This document shows, piece by piece, positions 1 to 9,075 of a stretch of 64,000 nt of DNA (positions are counted from its first letter, which is position 1; each line of letters starts with the position of its first letter). The DNA is from Algoriphagus halophilus (GTDB lineage: Bacteria; Bacteroidota; Bacteroidia; Cytophagales; Cyclobacteriaceae): assembly GCF_900129785.1 (NCBI RefSeq), contig NZ_FSRC01000002.1, positions 124,001-188,000 on the forward strand. The letters are read 5' to 3'. The position numbers and the translations under genes were made by a program. Below the pieces are notes generated by a model. That model did no database searches. It was not told the origin of the DNA and saw nothing but the letters and a program-made list of their open reading frames with translations.

Positions 1-632
1 TATTTGCCAATGATTATTTTTCGAGCCCCAACCCATTCTTATCAAGTTTGGATGGACTCATTTTATTGGGATTCTTTGCCGGATTTCTTTTTTATGTGTT
101 CACTCAATTAAAATCTGAAGAAACTATTGAGTCGGTTGCACAAAAGGATTACTCCAACTTCAAGATCTGGGGGCTGATCTTCATAGGGCTTGCAGGACTT
201 GTAGTTGGAGGCAAACTCGTAGTGGACAATGCGGTTTCCATGGCCCAGTCTTTAGGAGTAAGCGAAAAAATCATCGGGTTAACCATTGTAGCGGCAGGGA
301 CTTCACTTCCAGAACTAGCTACTTCAGTGGTAGCCTCCATGAAAAAGAATAATGACATCGCCATCGGAAACATTATCGGCTCCAATATTTTCAATCTTTT
401 TTTGATCCTGGGGGTCAGTTCGATTATTCGTCCACTAGAGTTCAAACAAAGTTTCAATCTTGACATTTATATCCTTATAGGAGGTACCATTTTCCTATTT
501 CTAGCGATGTTTACTGGGAAAAGAAAAAGTCTTGACAGATGGGAAGCGGCCATCTTACTTCTAGTCTACTTGGCTTATACTACATTCCTAGTTTTGAAGG
601 AAATTTCCAAGTCCAATGATTCCATATTCTAA
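1..632 (+). CDS. Na+/Ca2+ antiporter (CaCA family), C-terminal part
   Basis: This gene is cut by the left edge: the frame is open from base 3, and the TTG at 48 is not a true start. It is an inner-membrane cation antiporter of the CaCA family (YrbG-like), which exchanges Ca2+ for Na+ or K+. The visible part holds the second alpha repeat, with GTSLPEL followed by GNIIGSNIFN; these residues form half of the ion site in the family. The sequence is hydrophobic with about five membrane segments. The missing N-terminal half should carry the first alpha repeat. The family assignment is firm; the ion preference is not visible here. Confidence 0.9.
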   Translation, partial: FANDYFSSPNPFLSSLDGLILLGFFAGFLFYVFTQLKSEETIESVAQKDYSNFKIWGLIFIGLAGLVVGGKLVVDNAVSMAQSLGVSEKIIGLTIVAAGTSLPELATSVVASMKKNNDIAIGNIIGSNIFNLFLILGVSSIIRPLEFKQSFNLDIYILIGGTIFLFLAMFTGKRKSLDRWEAAILLLVYLAYTTFLVLKEISKSNDSIF

Positions 633-781
633 TATTCAAACAAATAGTTTTTCCAAGCGAATACTAGCATTCTTTGTATTTTTCTTTCCATCCTAAGTTT
701 TAGGCCTTTGATCAATTTTTATCAGGAATCCTCAGTATTTCAGAATATCTTTTCAGCTAATTACCCCAATTCATAATTTGA

Positions 782-797
782 TTTGGGTATACCCAAA
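782..797. promoter_or_regulatory. 16-bp perfect palindrome upstream of a TonB-dependent receptor
   Basis: TTTGGGTATACCCAAA equals its own reverse complement over all 16 bases. It ends 22 bases before the ATG at 820. Its position and symmetry fit a dimeric repressor or activator site, or a short hairpin in the leader. That role is inference; no regulator is encoded next to it. Confidence 0.45.
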
Positions 798-819
798 AGT
801 CAAACCTAGCCTTCTTCTC

Positions 820-3219
820 ATGATTACATTCCCAAAAATCAGTTTGGGGAAATTCGGAGCTCTAATTCTATTTGCAATACTTTTAAGCTCAATCGGGTTT
901 TCTCAACAAAACACAGCCAAACTCACAGGGAACATCCAAGAAAAATCTACCGGAAACCCATTAGGATTTGCTTCAATTGCTATTTATTCCCCAAAAGACA
1001 GTTTAGTGGCTGGAGGGATTTCTGAGGAAAATGGGAAGTTTTCCATTGAATTACCGAATGGAAAGTTCTATGCTTTGGTGGAATTCATGGGATTTGAATC
1101 TTATCAAAGTGAGATGCTCACCTTCTCTAGAGAAAACAACAAGATCGATCTGGGAACCATTGAACTAGAAAGTACTGCTGGTGACCTGGATGAAGTAGTG
1201 GTTCAAGGCGAGAAAACATTGATGGAATTATCGCTCGACAAAAGGGTTTTCAACGTAGGAAAGGACCTTGCCAATGCGGGTGGTACTGCAAATGACATTT
1301 TGATGAACCTACCATCTGTGTCAGTGGACCCCGAAGGGAATGTTAGGCTTCGAGGTTCTTCAAATGTAAGAATTCTAATTGATGGGAAACCTTCTGGATT
1401 GGTAAGTTTTAAAGGAGGAGCCGGACTTAGGCAGCTTCAAGCCAACATGGTCGAACGAGTAGAAGTAATCACCAACCCATCAGCTCGATATGAGGCAGAA
1501 GGAATGGCAGGCGTCATCAATATCGTCCTTAAAAAAGATAATAATCAAGGGTTCAACGGATCTTTTGAAGTGATTGTCGGCACTCCTCTGAATTTGGGTT
1601 TTTCCACAAATCTAAACTACCGAAAAAATAGAATCAACTGGTTTATCAATTATAGCCTCGCTCGTAGACATCAGCCAAACGTAAACGAATTATATCAAGA
1701 AGTCTATAACGAAGATGGTACAACTTCCATTTTAAGTCAGAATAATGCAGGAATTCTCAAAGGATTCAATAATAATATCAGAGGAGGACTTGATTATTAT
1801 TTTAATGAAAAAAGTATTCTGACAGCATCTTATTTATGGAGAAGAAGTGATGCAAGACGCATCACCGATATCCGATATGAAGATTATCTAAATAATTTTG
1901 ATACTTATTTAGGCTATTCGCTGAGACAACAAGATGAAACTGAGGCAGAGCCAAATTCAGAAGTGATTGTCAGTTACAAAAAAAGTTTTGAGCAGAAGGG
2001 TCATGAGCTCACCACTGCATTTACTTATTTGAACTATTGGGAGCGATCTGACCAAAAATTCACAGAGTCGGCTTATACACCTGATGATCAACTGATCCCT
2101 GGTTCCGATCTACTTCAGACATCATTGAACGATGAATATGAAAATCAGTATTTACTTCAATTGGATTATGTCAAGCCTTTTGCAAAAGAGGGGAAATTTG
2201 AAACCGGTTTGCGTACCAGCTTCCGTGAAATGGAAAATGACTTCGTAGTCTCAGAAGAAAATGAAAGTGGAGAGTTGATCCCACTCCCCGGCTTAGACAA
2301 TATTTTCCTTTACAATGAAAACATCCTGGCTGCATACGGGATTTTGGGAAATAAAACTGGTAAATGGAGCTATCAAGGAGGCCTGAGAGTAGAACATACG
2401 GATGTGGAAACCATTCTGGTAGAAACAAATGAACGGAATCCAAGGAAATACACTAACCTTTTCCCAAGTGCCCACTTGACCTATAATATTACATCAGAAA
2501 ATGCTTTTCAATTAAGTTATAGCCGAAGAGTTCGAAGACCTGTTTACAATGATCTCAGTCCTTATGTGACCTTCTCAGATCAACGAAATTTCTTTAGCGG
2601 CAACCCGGATTTGAATCCTGAATTCACGGATGCATTTGAATTAGGACATATCAAATATTTTGAAAAAGGGACACTTTTCTCTACCGTTTATTTCAGAAAC
2701 ACAACTGACAAAATTGAACGCATCCGAACCGTAAATGATGATGGATTTTCTGTTACGGCACCTTACAATTTAACTGGTGAAAAATCCTTCGGAGTAGAAT
2801 TCAGTTCAGATTATAGAGTAAACGAATGGTGGAAGCTAGATCTAAATTTAAACTTCTTTCATGCAGATATTGACGGAAGTAATATTGAAGCTGATTTTCA
2901 GGCTAAAACCTATAGTTGGCTTTTAAGGCAAACATCTCGATTTACTTTAAGCAATGGACTCGATATTCAAGTTCGCGCAAACTACGATGCTAGGCAGAAA
3001 ACTGCTCAGGGAATCAGAAAAGGGATTTTCTTTATGGATCTTTCCGCTTCAAAAAGCATCTTTGGGGAACGTGGAAACCTGATACTCACTGCCAATGATA
3101 TATTCAATTCCCGTAGAAATCGATATATAATCGAAGGTGAAAACTTCTTTACAGAAGGAAACTCACAGTTTATCCGAAGACAGATAAATCTGACGATGAG
3201 CTACCGTTTAAGACAATAA
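820..3219 (+). CDS. TonB-dependent receptor, outer membrane beta-barrel family
   Basis: A 799-residue outer-membrane receptor expected to import a ligand with TonB energy. I chose the ATG at 820 because a clean signal peptide follows (hydrophobic stretch ending SIGFSQ); a TTG at 778 would add 14 residues that are partly encoded by a palindrome. After the signal comes a carboxypeptidase-regulatory-like beta-sandwich (about 30-115), a plug domain (about 130-240, with the RGSSNVRILIDGKPSG stretch) and a long beta-barrel of the OMP_b-brl_3 type, ending in aromatic-rich strands. The substrate is unknown. It lies 64 bases before a DUF5916 gene on the same strand. Confidence 0.9.
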   Translation: MITFPKISLGKFGALILFAILLSSIGFSQQNTAKLTGNIQEKSTGNPLGFASIAIYSPKDSLVAGGISEENGKFSIELPNGKFYALVEFMGFESYQSEMLTFSRENNKIDLGTIELESTAGDLDEVVVQGEKTLMELSLDKRVFNVGKDLANAGGTANDILMNLPSVSVDPEGNVRLRGSSNVRILIDGKPSGLVSFKGGAGLRQLQANMVERVEVITNPSARYEAEGMAGVINIVLKKDNNQGFNGSFEVIVGTPLNLGFSTNLNYRKNRINWFINYSLARRHQPNVNELYQEVYNEDGTTSILSQNNAGILKGFNNNIRGGLDYYFNEKSILTASYLWRRSDARRITDIRYEDYLNNFDTYLGYSLRQQDETEAEPNSEVIVSYKKSFEQKGHELTTAFTYLNYWERSDQKFTESAYTPDDQLIPGSDLLQTSLNDEYENQYLLQLDYVKPFAKEGKFETGLRTSFREMENDFVVSEENESGELIPLPGLDNIFLYNENILAAYGILGNKTGKWSYQGGLRVEHTDVETILVETNERNPRKYTNLFPSAHLTYNITSENAFQLSYSRRVRRPVYNDLSPYVTFSDQRNFFSGNPDLNPEFTDAFELGHIKYFEKGTLFSTVYFRNTTDKIERIRTVNDDGFSVTAPYNLTGEKSFGVEFSSDYRVNEWWKLDLNLNFFHADIDGSNIEADFQAKTYSWLLRQTSRFTLSNGLDIQVRANYDARQKTAQGIRKGIFFMDLSASKSIFGERGNLILTANDIFNSRRNRYIIEGENFFTEGNSQFIRRQINLTMSYRLRQ

Positions 3220-3248
3220 ATTAAAAATAAGCCCATTACATCTCCTTG

Positions 3249-3265
3249 GTAAATCATCGATTTAC
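3249..3265. repeat. Small hairpin between receptor and DUF5916 gene
   Basis: GTAAATC and GATTTAC are perfect inverted 7-mers around a 3-base loop (ATC). No T-run follows, so it is not a standard terminator. It may be an intercistronic mRNA structure; the role is unknown. Confidence 0.3.
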
Positions 3266-3283
3266 AGGAAAACTAATTACCTC

Positions 3284-5461
3284 ATGTGGAAATCCTCGTT
3301 GTTGGTACTGATCCTTTTCGGTACCACTCATTTTCTTCAAGCCCAAAAAATAAATTCATCCTACCAACTGCATATCCAAAAAGCGAGTTCTGAAATAATC
3401 ATAGATGGGGTTTTGGATGAACAGGCCTGGAAAGATGCGGAAGTCGCTACAGACTTCTTTATGATCACTCCTATGGACACCAGTTTTGCCAGAGTGAAAA
3501 CAGATGTACGGATGACTTACGATGAGGAAACACTTTATCTTATCGTAGTCAATCACCATGCGGTAGAAGGTCCATATATGGTAGAATCCCTTCGAAGAGA
3601 TTTCTCATTTGGAAAAAATGATAACTTCTTGTTGTTCATGGATCCATTCGACGACCAAACCAATGGCTTTTCTTTTGGTGCCAATGCGGCCGGAGCTCAA
3701 TGGGATGGAATCATGTACAATGGTGGAAGTGTGGACTTAAGCTGGGATAATAAATGGAGATCCAAAGTGACCAATTATGAGGATAAATGGATTTTTGAAG
3801 CTGCAATCCCATTCAAATCCATCCGCTACAAAAAGGGCATTACAGAATGGGGCATTAACTTTTCTAGGCTAGACCTAAAAACCACAGAAAAATCAGGATG
3901 GGCTCCTGTACCAAGACAATTTCCTTCTGCTTCTTTAGCTTATACTGGGTCTTTAATTTGGGATGAAGCTCCTCCACAAACGGGGGCTAATATTTCTGTT
4001 ATTCCCTATGCTCTGGGAGGATTTAGAACTGACGTGGCTGGAAGTGGAGAAACTGAATACAGAAGAGAAGTAGGATTAGATGCAAAAATTGGATTAACCT
4101 CTTCACTCAACTTGGATTTAACGGTCAATCCTGATTTCTCTCAAGTAGAGGTGGATAGGCAAGTCACTAACTTGGATCGCTTTGAGCTATTTTTCCCAGA
4201 AAGAAGACAATTTTTCTTAGAAAATGGAGACCTCTTTGCAAGTTTTGGGTATGAAACTATTCGCCCTTTCTTTTCAAGAAGAATTGGCTTGAATGCCCCC
4301 ATTCAATTTGGAGCAAGACTTAGTGGGAAAATCAACAAAAACTGGAGAGTGGGTGCCATGAATATGCAAACTGGCGAAGTGAAAGAAGATGCCTTACCGG
4401 CCCAAAACTTTACGGTCGTTTCAGTACAACGACAGGTAGGAGCCAGATCAAATATTACGGGGATGTTTATTAACAAACAATCCTTGAATTACAATCCTGA
4501 CCCTGACAGCGAAAACCCTATCTACTCTCAATTCAACAGGAATGCGGGGATTGAATACAACTTGGCATCCTCCAATAATTTATGGACTGGAAAGGCCATG
4601 TTTATGAAAAGTTTTGGTCCCGAAACTATTGACAATGGTTTTGTACATGCAGCCAACCTCAAATATTCCTCAGGTAATTTGACTTGGAACTGGGAGCATC
4701 AATATGTCTCCAAAAACTATACAGCTGAAGTAGGATATGTGCCAAGAAACGGATTTTATAAAATCAATCCCGAAGTCAGCTATTTGTTCTTCCCAAAAAG
4801 TGATAAAATCCTAAACCATGGGCCAAAGGCTGGAATCAGATATTTCTTTAATATAGATGGAGAAAAGACGGATAACACCACTTTCTTGGCCTACAATGTA
4901 AAATGGAGAAGCCAAAGTACTTTCCAGGCATGGGTAGCCACAGATTTTGTCAAATTGCAACGCCCTTTTGACCCTACAAATTATAGTGGAGATACCCTGG
5001 CTAGGGGTACAGAACACCAATGGTATGCTGTCGGTGCTGAATTTACTTCCAAACCTCAAAGTGTGTTCACGTATGCATTTACCTCTAGATTTGGAGGATA
5101 TTATGCAGATGGAAAACGTTATAATGTTACAGCAGATATTGGGTACAGATTTCAGCCTTATGTCAGCATCGCAATGAGTGCCAATTACAATGATATTCAT
5201 CTTCCAGAACCATGGAATCGCACCAATTTTTGGTTGGTCGGACCTAGAGTTGATGTCACAATGACCAACACCTTGTTTTTTACTGCTTTTGTTCAGTACA
5301 ATGAGCAAATCGAAAATATTAACCTGAATACGCGCTTTCAATGGAGATTTAAACCTGCTTCAGATTTATTCCTAGTGTATACTGACAATTATCTACCGGC
5401 TCCATTTTATACAAAAAACAGATCCTTGGTGCTGAAATTTACCTATTGGTGGAATATTTAA
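3284..5461 (+). CDS. DUF5916 / CBM9-like domain protein
   Basis: A 725-residue exported protein. The signal peptide ends at about residue 20 (HFLQAQ). Residues about 30-220 form a CBM9-like sugar-binding module, recognisable from IIIDGVLDEQAWKDAE at its start and FEAAIPFKSIRYK near its end. The remainder matches the DUF5916 family, with RQFFLENGDLF, RRIGL and barrel-like alternating strands that probably sit in the outer membrane. The family is common in Bacteroidota and often found with TonB receptors; its biochemical function is not established. Being just downstream of a TonB-dependent receptor, it may share its transcript. Confidence 0.85.
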   Translation: MWKSSLLVLILFGTTHFLQAQKINSSYQLHIQKASSEIIIDGVLDEQAWKDAEVATDFFMITPMDTSFARVKTDVRMTYDEETLYLIVVNHHAVEGPYMVESLRRDFSFGKNDNFLLFMDPFDDQTNGFSFGANAAGAQWDGIMYNGGSVDLSWDNKWRSKVTNYEDKWIFEAAIPFKSIRYKKGITEWGINFSRLDLKTTEKSGWAPVPRQFPSASLAYTGSLIWDEAPPQTGANISVIPYALGGFRTDVAGSGETEYRREVGLDAKIGLTSSLNLDLTVNPDFSQVEVDRQVTNLDRFELFFPERRQFFLENGDLFASFGYETIRPFFSRRIGLNAPIQFGARLSGKINKNWRVGAMNMQTGEVKEDALPAQNFTVVSVQRQVGARSNITGMFINKQSLNYNPDPDSENPIYSQFNRNAGIEYNLASSNNLWTGKAMFMKSFGPETIDNGFVHAANLKYSSGNLTWNWEHQYVSKNYTAEVGYVPRNGFYKINPEVSYLFFPKSDKILNHGPKAGIRYFFNIDGEKTDNTTFLAYNVKWRSQSTFQAWVATDFVKLQRPFDPTNYSGDTLARGTEHQWYAVGAEFTSKPQSVFTYAFTSRFGGYYADGKRYNVTADIGYRFQPYVSIAMSANYNDIHLPEPWNRTNFWLVGPRVDVTMTNTLFFTAFVQYNEQIENINLNTRFQWRFKPASDLFLVYTDNYLPAPFYTKNRSLVLKFTYWWNI

Positions 5462-5541
5462 GATAGGACCTTCTCAACTTGAAGCTATGGCAAACAATAA
5501 AATTTAGTTAAATTAAAAGACACTTTTAATTTATTGCTGCC

Positions 5542-5904
5542 ATGAGACGATTATCCCTAAGTAAGCTTTTCATTTGCCTGGGCATTTTTGTATGCTTTTC
5601 TATATTGAATGAAGTACAAGCACAGAAATTCCCAAAACCACCTACAAAGCCAATTGTAAAAGGTCAGATAATAAATAAAGAAAGCCGCCCAATACCAGGA
5701 GCCACTATCATTGTAGAAGGAACCACCACAGGAACCGTTTCGGATATCAATGGGTTTTTCCAATTGGACTTGACTCAATTCACAGAAAAGCAAGTAACAT
5801 TGGTTTTTGGTTTTGTGGGTACAGCTCGAAAAGAAATGGAAGTAATTTTAAAAGATTTGCCGAAAAGCTATGGTCAAATCAAATTAAAAGATGCTGCATT
5901 TTAG
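5542..5904 (+). CDS. Secreted lone carboxypeptidase-regulatory-like domain protein
   Basis: A 120-residue protein with a signal peptide (cleavage near EVQAQ, about residue 28) and then a single carboxypeptidase-regulatory-like fold. The hallmark pattern is present: VKGQIINKESRPIPGATI, then GTVSDINGFFQLDL. In SusC and many TonB receptors this domain precedes the plug; here it stands alone. It should sit in the periplasm or at the surface, and its role is unknown. Two more small proteins with the same domain follow at 8364 and 9076. A strong terminator follows. Confidence 0.75.
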   Translation: MRRLSLSKLFICLGIFVCFSILNEVQAQKFPKPPTKPIVKGQIINKESRPIPGATIIVEGTTTGTVSDINGFFQLDLTQFTEKQVTLVFGFVGTARKEMEVILKDLPKSYGQIKLKDAAF

Positions 5905-5963
5905 TTCTGACTTTGTAAACAGAAGCCTCTTCTAAATACCTTGGTATAATTATCAAAAAAATG

Positions 5964-5995
5964 AAAACAGGTCATGATTGACCTGTTTTTCTTTT
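5964..5995 (+). terminator. Rho-independent terminator
   Basis: AAAACAGGTCA (5964-5974) pairs perfectly with TGACCTGTTTT (5979-5989) across a TGAT loop, and a T-rich tract follows. It ends transcription of the small gene at 5542. Confidence 0.85.
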
Positions 5996-6065
5996 GAATT
6001 AACATCAAAGGGAAAGTCTACCAATATTATCTTATTTTTAAGACTACATTTCCAATAAAAACGCC

Positions 6066-8294
6066 ATGCGATTTCCAATACAACTTCTTTTCTTAAGTTT
6101 TCTATGTACGATAATTTACAATTCGGCCTCAGCCCAGACCTCTGATTTACTTAGTCTGGAAAGAATCTACGCCTCAAACGAATTTCGTCAAGAGAGTCTT
6201 CAGCCTATTCAATGGATTGAAGGTGGAGCGGCTTACGTCACCGTGGAAAATGGCAATGCTTTGACTCGTTGGGACAGCAAAACACTGGAAAAATCAGTTT
6301 ATGTGCCGGGAATTATTGTCAATGGAGAACACATTAATATAGAATCCTTTAGTCTTTCCGAAGATGGTAGTAAGGTTTTGATATTTACTAATTCAAGTAG
6401 AGTTTGGAGATCCAATACCAAAGGAGACTATTATGTATATGATCTGAACGAAAAACTATTGAAGAAACTAGGAACTCAATTTGAGCCTTCCTCGCTGATG
6501 TTTGCAAAGTTTTCGGCAGATAACTCACAAGTGGCCTATGTGCAGAAGTTCAATTTATATCTCGAGGATTTTGAAACCGGAAAAGTCACTCAATTAACCA
6601 CGGATGGGACTGACAAAATTATTAACGGTACCTTTGATTGGGCCTATGAAGAAGAGTTTGGCAAGCGTGATGGATTTGCATGGAGTCCTGATGCCAAATA
6701 CATTTCATTTTGGCAGATCGATGCCTCGAATATTGGCACTTTTTACATGATCAACAATACTGATTCTGTCTATTCCAGACCTATTCCATTGCAGTATCCA
6801 AAAGTGGGAGAAGAGCCTGCTGGTGCCAAAATCGGATTGATTAATATGGATTCAAAAAAGACCCAATGGATTCCAATTCCTGGTGGTGAAAAAGAAAATT
6901 ACCTCCCTGGCATGCAATGGATCAATGAAGATTTATTGTTGATCCAACAGATGAATAGAATGCAAAACCAATTGACCATCTGGACTTATCGGCCTTCGAA
7001 TGCTGATTTGAAAAAGGTTTATGTGGAAACTGAAGAGACCTGGGTTGACTTGGCTTACCCCGATTTGTCTCGATATGGCTGGAGTGATAATAGTTTGCCT
7101 TTGGTAGACGATGGCAAGGCATTTTTGCGCATGACTGAAAATGATGCTTGGAGGAATATTTATAAGGTGAATATAGAGTCCGGAGAAAAAACTTTGATTA
7201 CTCCAGGTGAATTTGATGTGGCTTCTTTTGGGGGTGTTACTGACAAAGAAGTCTATTTCATCGCTTCTCCAGATAATCCTACCCAGCGTTATTTATATGC
7301 GATTGACCTGGCAGGAAAAGGAAAGCTTCGAAAAATCACACCTGCTTCGTACTCCGGAGTCAATACCTATAATATTGCTCCAAATGGTCAAGTGGCAGTT
7401 CATAACCATCAGAGCACAGAAGATCCACTCACCGTGAGACTAGTAAGTCTTCCAAAACATGAAACCATCAAAACGTTGGTAGAAAACAATGCCTATAAAC
7501 AAAAACTCGCTTCACTAGCACTACCGGAAATAAAATTCACAACGGTTACCACCTCGGAAGGAGTAACCCTTGATGCACGAGTGATTTACCCAATCGACTT
7601 TGATGAGACAAAGAAATACCCGGTTCTTTTCCATGTCTATGGAGAACCTTGGGGAGCTGTGGCCATTGACACGCAAGTAGGGCTTTTCAATATCATGCTT
7701 GCTCAAAAAGGATATGTCATTATCGACATGGATAACCGGGGAACTCCAACCCTTAAAGGAAGCGCTTGGAGAAAAATCATCTATAGAAACATAGGCAAAG
7801 TTAACGCCCAGGATCAGGGATTGGCTGCTCAGGAAATTTTAAAACTTCCCTATTTAGATGAAAACAGAGTGGCTGTATGGGGATGGAGCGGAGGTGGCTC
7901 CATGACACTCAACTTATTGTTTAAATTCCCTGAAGTTTACCAAACCGGAATGTCCGTAGCATCGGTTTCTAACCAGTTGATTTATGACAATATCTATCAG
8001 GAACGATACATGGGCTTACCCAAGGAAAATTTAGAAGATTTTATAGAAGGATCACCTATCACTTATGCCAAAAACCTAGAAGGTAATCTATTATTAGTGC
8101 ATGGAACCGGTGATGACAATGTACATTATCAAAGTGCGGAAATGTTGATCAATGAGCTTATCAAACACAATAAACAATTCCAGGTAATGCCATACCCGAA
8201 TAGGTCCCATGGGATTTATGAGGGAGCTGGCACCTCTTTGCATCTTTACACTTTACTGACAAATTATTTAATGGAGCATACTCCAGTAAATTAA
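6066..8294 (+). CDS. Dipeptidyl peptidase IV, S9 family
   Basis: A 742-residue exported serine peptidase that removes Xaa-Pro or Xaa-Ala dipeptides from peptide N-termini. The signal peptide ends at about residue 24 (SASAQ). A beta-propeller follows, with the double-Glu motif (DWAYEEEF, Glu195-Glu197) that binds the substrate amino group in DPP IV. The C-terminal alpha/beta-hydrolase domain has the nucleophile Ser608 in GWSGGG, the acid at Asp683/Asp684 in GTGDDNVH, and His715 in RSHG. All catalytic parts are intact and the length matches the family. It is flanked by small carboxypeptidase-regulatory-like proteins. Confidence 0.95.
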   Translation: MRFPIQLLFLSFLCTIIYNSASAQTSDLLSLERIYASNEFRQESLQPIQWIEGGAAYVTVENGNALTRWDSKTLEKSVYVPGIIVNGEHINIESFSLSEDGSKVLIFTNSSRVWRSNTKGDYYVYDLNEKLLKKLGTQFEPSSLMFAKFSADNSQVAYVQKFNLYLEDFETGKVTQLTTDGTDKIINGTFDWAYEEEFGKRDGFAWSPDAKYISFWQIDASNIGTFYMINNTDSVYSRPIPLQYPKVGEEPAGAKIGLINMDSKKTQWIPIPGGEKENYLPGMQWINEDLLLIQQMNRMQNQLTIWTYRPSNADLKKVYVETEETWVDLAYPDLSRYGWSDNSLPLVDDGKAFLRMTENDAWRNIYKVNIESGEKTLITPGEFDVASFGGVTDKEVYFIASPDNPTQRYLYAIDLAGKGKLRKITPASYSGVNTYNIAPNGQVAVHNHQSTEDPLTVRLVSLPKHETIKTLVENNAYKQKLASLALPEIKFTTVTTSEGVTLDARVIYPIDFDETKKYPVLFHVYGEPWGAVAIDTQVGLFNIMLAQKGYVIIDMDNRGTPTLKGSAWRKIIYRNIGKVNAQDQGLAAQEILKLPYLDENRVAVWGWSGGGSMTLNLLFKFPEVYQTGMSVASVSNQLIYDNIYQERYMGLPKENLEDFIEGSPITYAKNLEGNLLLVHGTGDDNVHYQSAEMLINELIKHNKQFQVMPYPNRSHGIYEGAGTSLHLYTLLTNYLMEHTPVN

Positions 8295-8363
8295 ATATTT
8301 AGAAATCGTTTATTTGAAAGTCAAACTAATTTTTGTTCATTCGTATGAGAAATTAGTAGATCT

Positions 8364-8780
8364 ATGAACCAACTAACAAATCACCACAAAACCAGTGGAT
8401 TGAAACGATTGCTGAATTTTCCTTCAATTCCTGAAAAAACTAGAATAGTACTCTTTTCAGCATTATTTCCTGTGCTTACCTTGGTTTCAATGACCTTTGC
8501 CCATGACGCCCAAACTACCAAGCATAAAAACCAGGTAGTCAATGGCAAAGTGATCTGCGCTTCAAGGGATATGATCGGTTCCGTGGTATCCGTGAAAGGA
8601 ACCTCCACTGAAACAAGTACAGACACCTTTGGGAATTTCACGTTAGACCTAAGTAATGTTAATCAACATGAAGTGACGTTGGAATTCAATAAAGAGGGGT
8701 TTGAAGAAAAAGAGATTACAGTAAACCTAAAAACGCTTCCTAAAATCCTAGAAATAGTAACCTTGGAAAGAGCATATTAA
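8364..8780 (+). CDS. Small carboxypeptidase-regulatory-like domain protein
   Basis: A 138-residue protein with an unusually long N-region before a hydrophobic stretch (about 28-46) ending in a likely cleavage near TFAHDAQ, so it is probably exported. The rest is one carboxypeptidase-regulatory-like domain: VVNGKVICASRDMIGSVVSVKG, then TSTDTFGNFTLDLSN. The pattern and spacing resemble the proteins at 5542 and 9076, though pairwise identity looks low. No enzyme motif is visible. A bidirectional terminator lies just after the stop codon. Confidence 0.7.
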   Translation: MNQLTNHHKTSGLKRLLNFPSIPEKTRIVLFSALFPVLTLVSMTFAHDAQTTKHKNQVVNGKVICASRDMIGSVVSVKGTSTETSTDTFGNFTLDLSNVNQHEVTLEFNKEGFEEKEITVNLKTLPKILEIVTLERAY

Positions 8781-8788
8781 AATGACAC

Positions 8789-8820
8789 AAAACCTAAAAC
8801 AAATCGTTTTAGGTTTTTTT
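8789..8820. terminator. Bidirectional terminator between convergent genes
   Basis: AAAACCTAAAAC (8789-8800) pairs with GTTTTAGGTTTT (8806-8817) around a 5-base loop. T-runs lie on both outer sides when read on the matching strand. It sits between the plus-strand gene ending at 8780 and the minus-strand gene ending at 8819. Confidence 0.85.
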
Positions 8821-9001
8821 ATTGTTCTATTGAATTTGCATCAAATAAAAGGATCTCTCCTTCCTCGATTTCTATTTTTAATTCAATAGGATTGCAACAG
8901 ACCTCGCAATCTTCTATGTATTGTTGTTTGGAAACAGAGGGATCTATCAGAATTGATATCTCAGCGAGACAATAGGGACATTGAAAGTAATGTTCAAGCA
9001 T
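8819..9001 (-). CDS. CPXCG-motif cysteine-rich protein
   Basis: A 60-residue protein of the small CPXCG family, which normally runs to about 60 residues. Cys8 and Cys11 form a CPYC knuckle and Cys32, Cys35 and Cys36 form the second (CEVCC), so it probably binds one zinc ion as a cytoplasmic zinc ribbon. In this copy the Gly of CPXCG is replaced by Leu12. The function of the family is unknown. It is divergent from the cysteine-rich protein at 9076. Confidence 0.75.
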   Translation of the reverse strand: MLEHYFQCPYCLAEISILIDPSVSKQQYIEDCEVCCNPIELKIEIEEGEILLFDANSIEQ

Positions 9002-9075
9002 GGTATTTCTGATTTAAAAGAAGACAAGAATCCATTTTTAAAGAGAACTTATAAAGAAATTCTTAATTTATATGA

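Noticed and set aside
4811..5341. 176-residue minus-strand frame inside the DUF5916 gene
   Set aside because: It lies wholly inside a well-supported gene on the other strand and shows no domain; a shadow frame.
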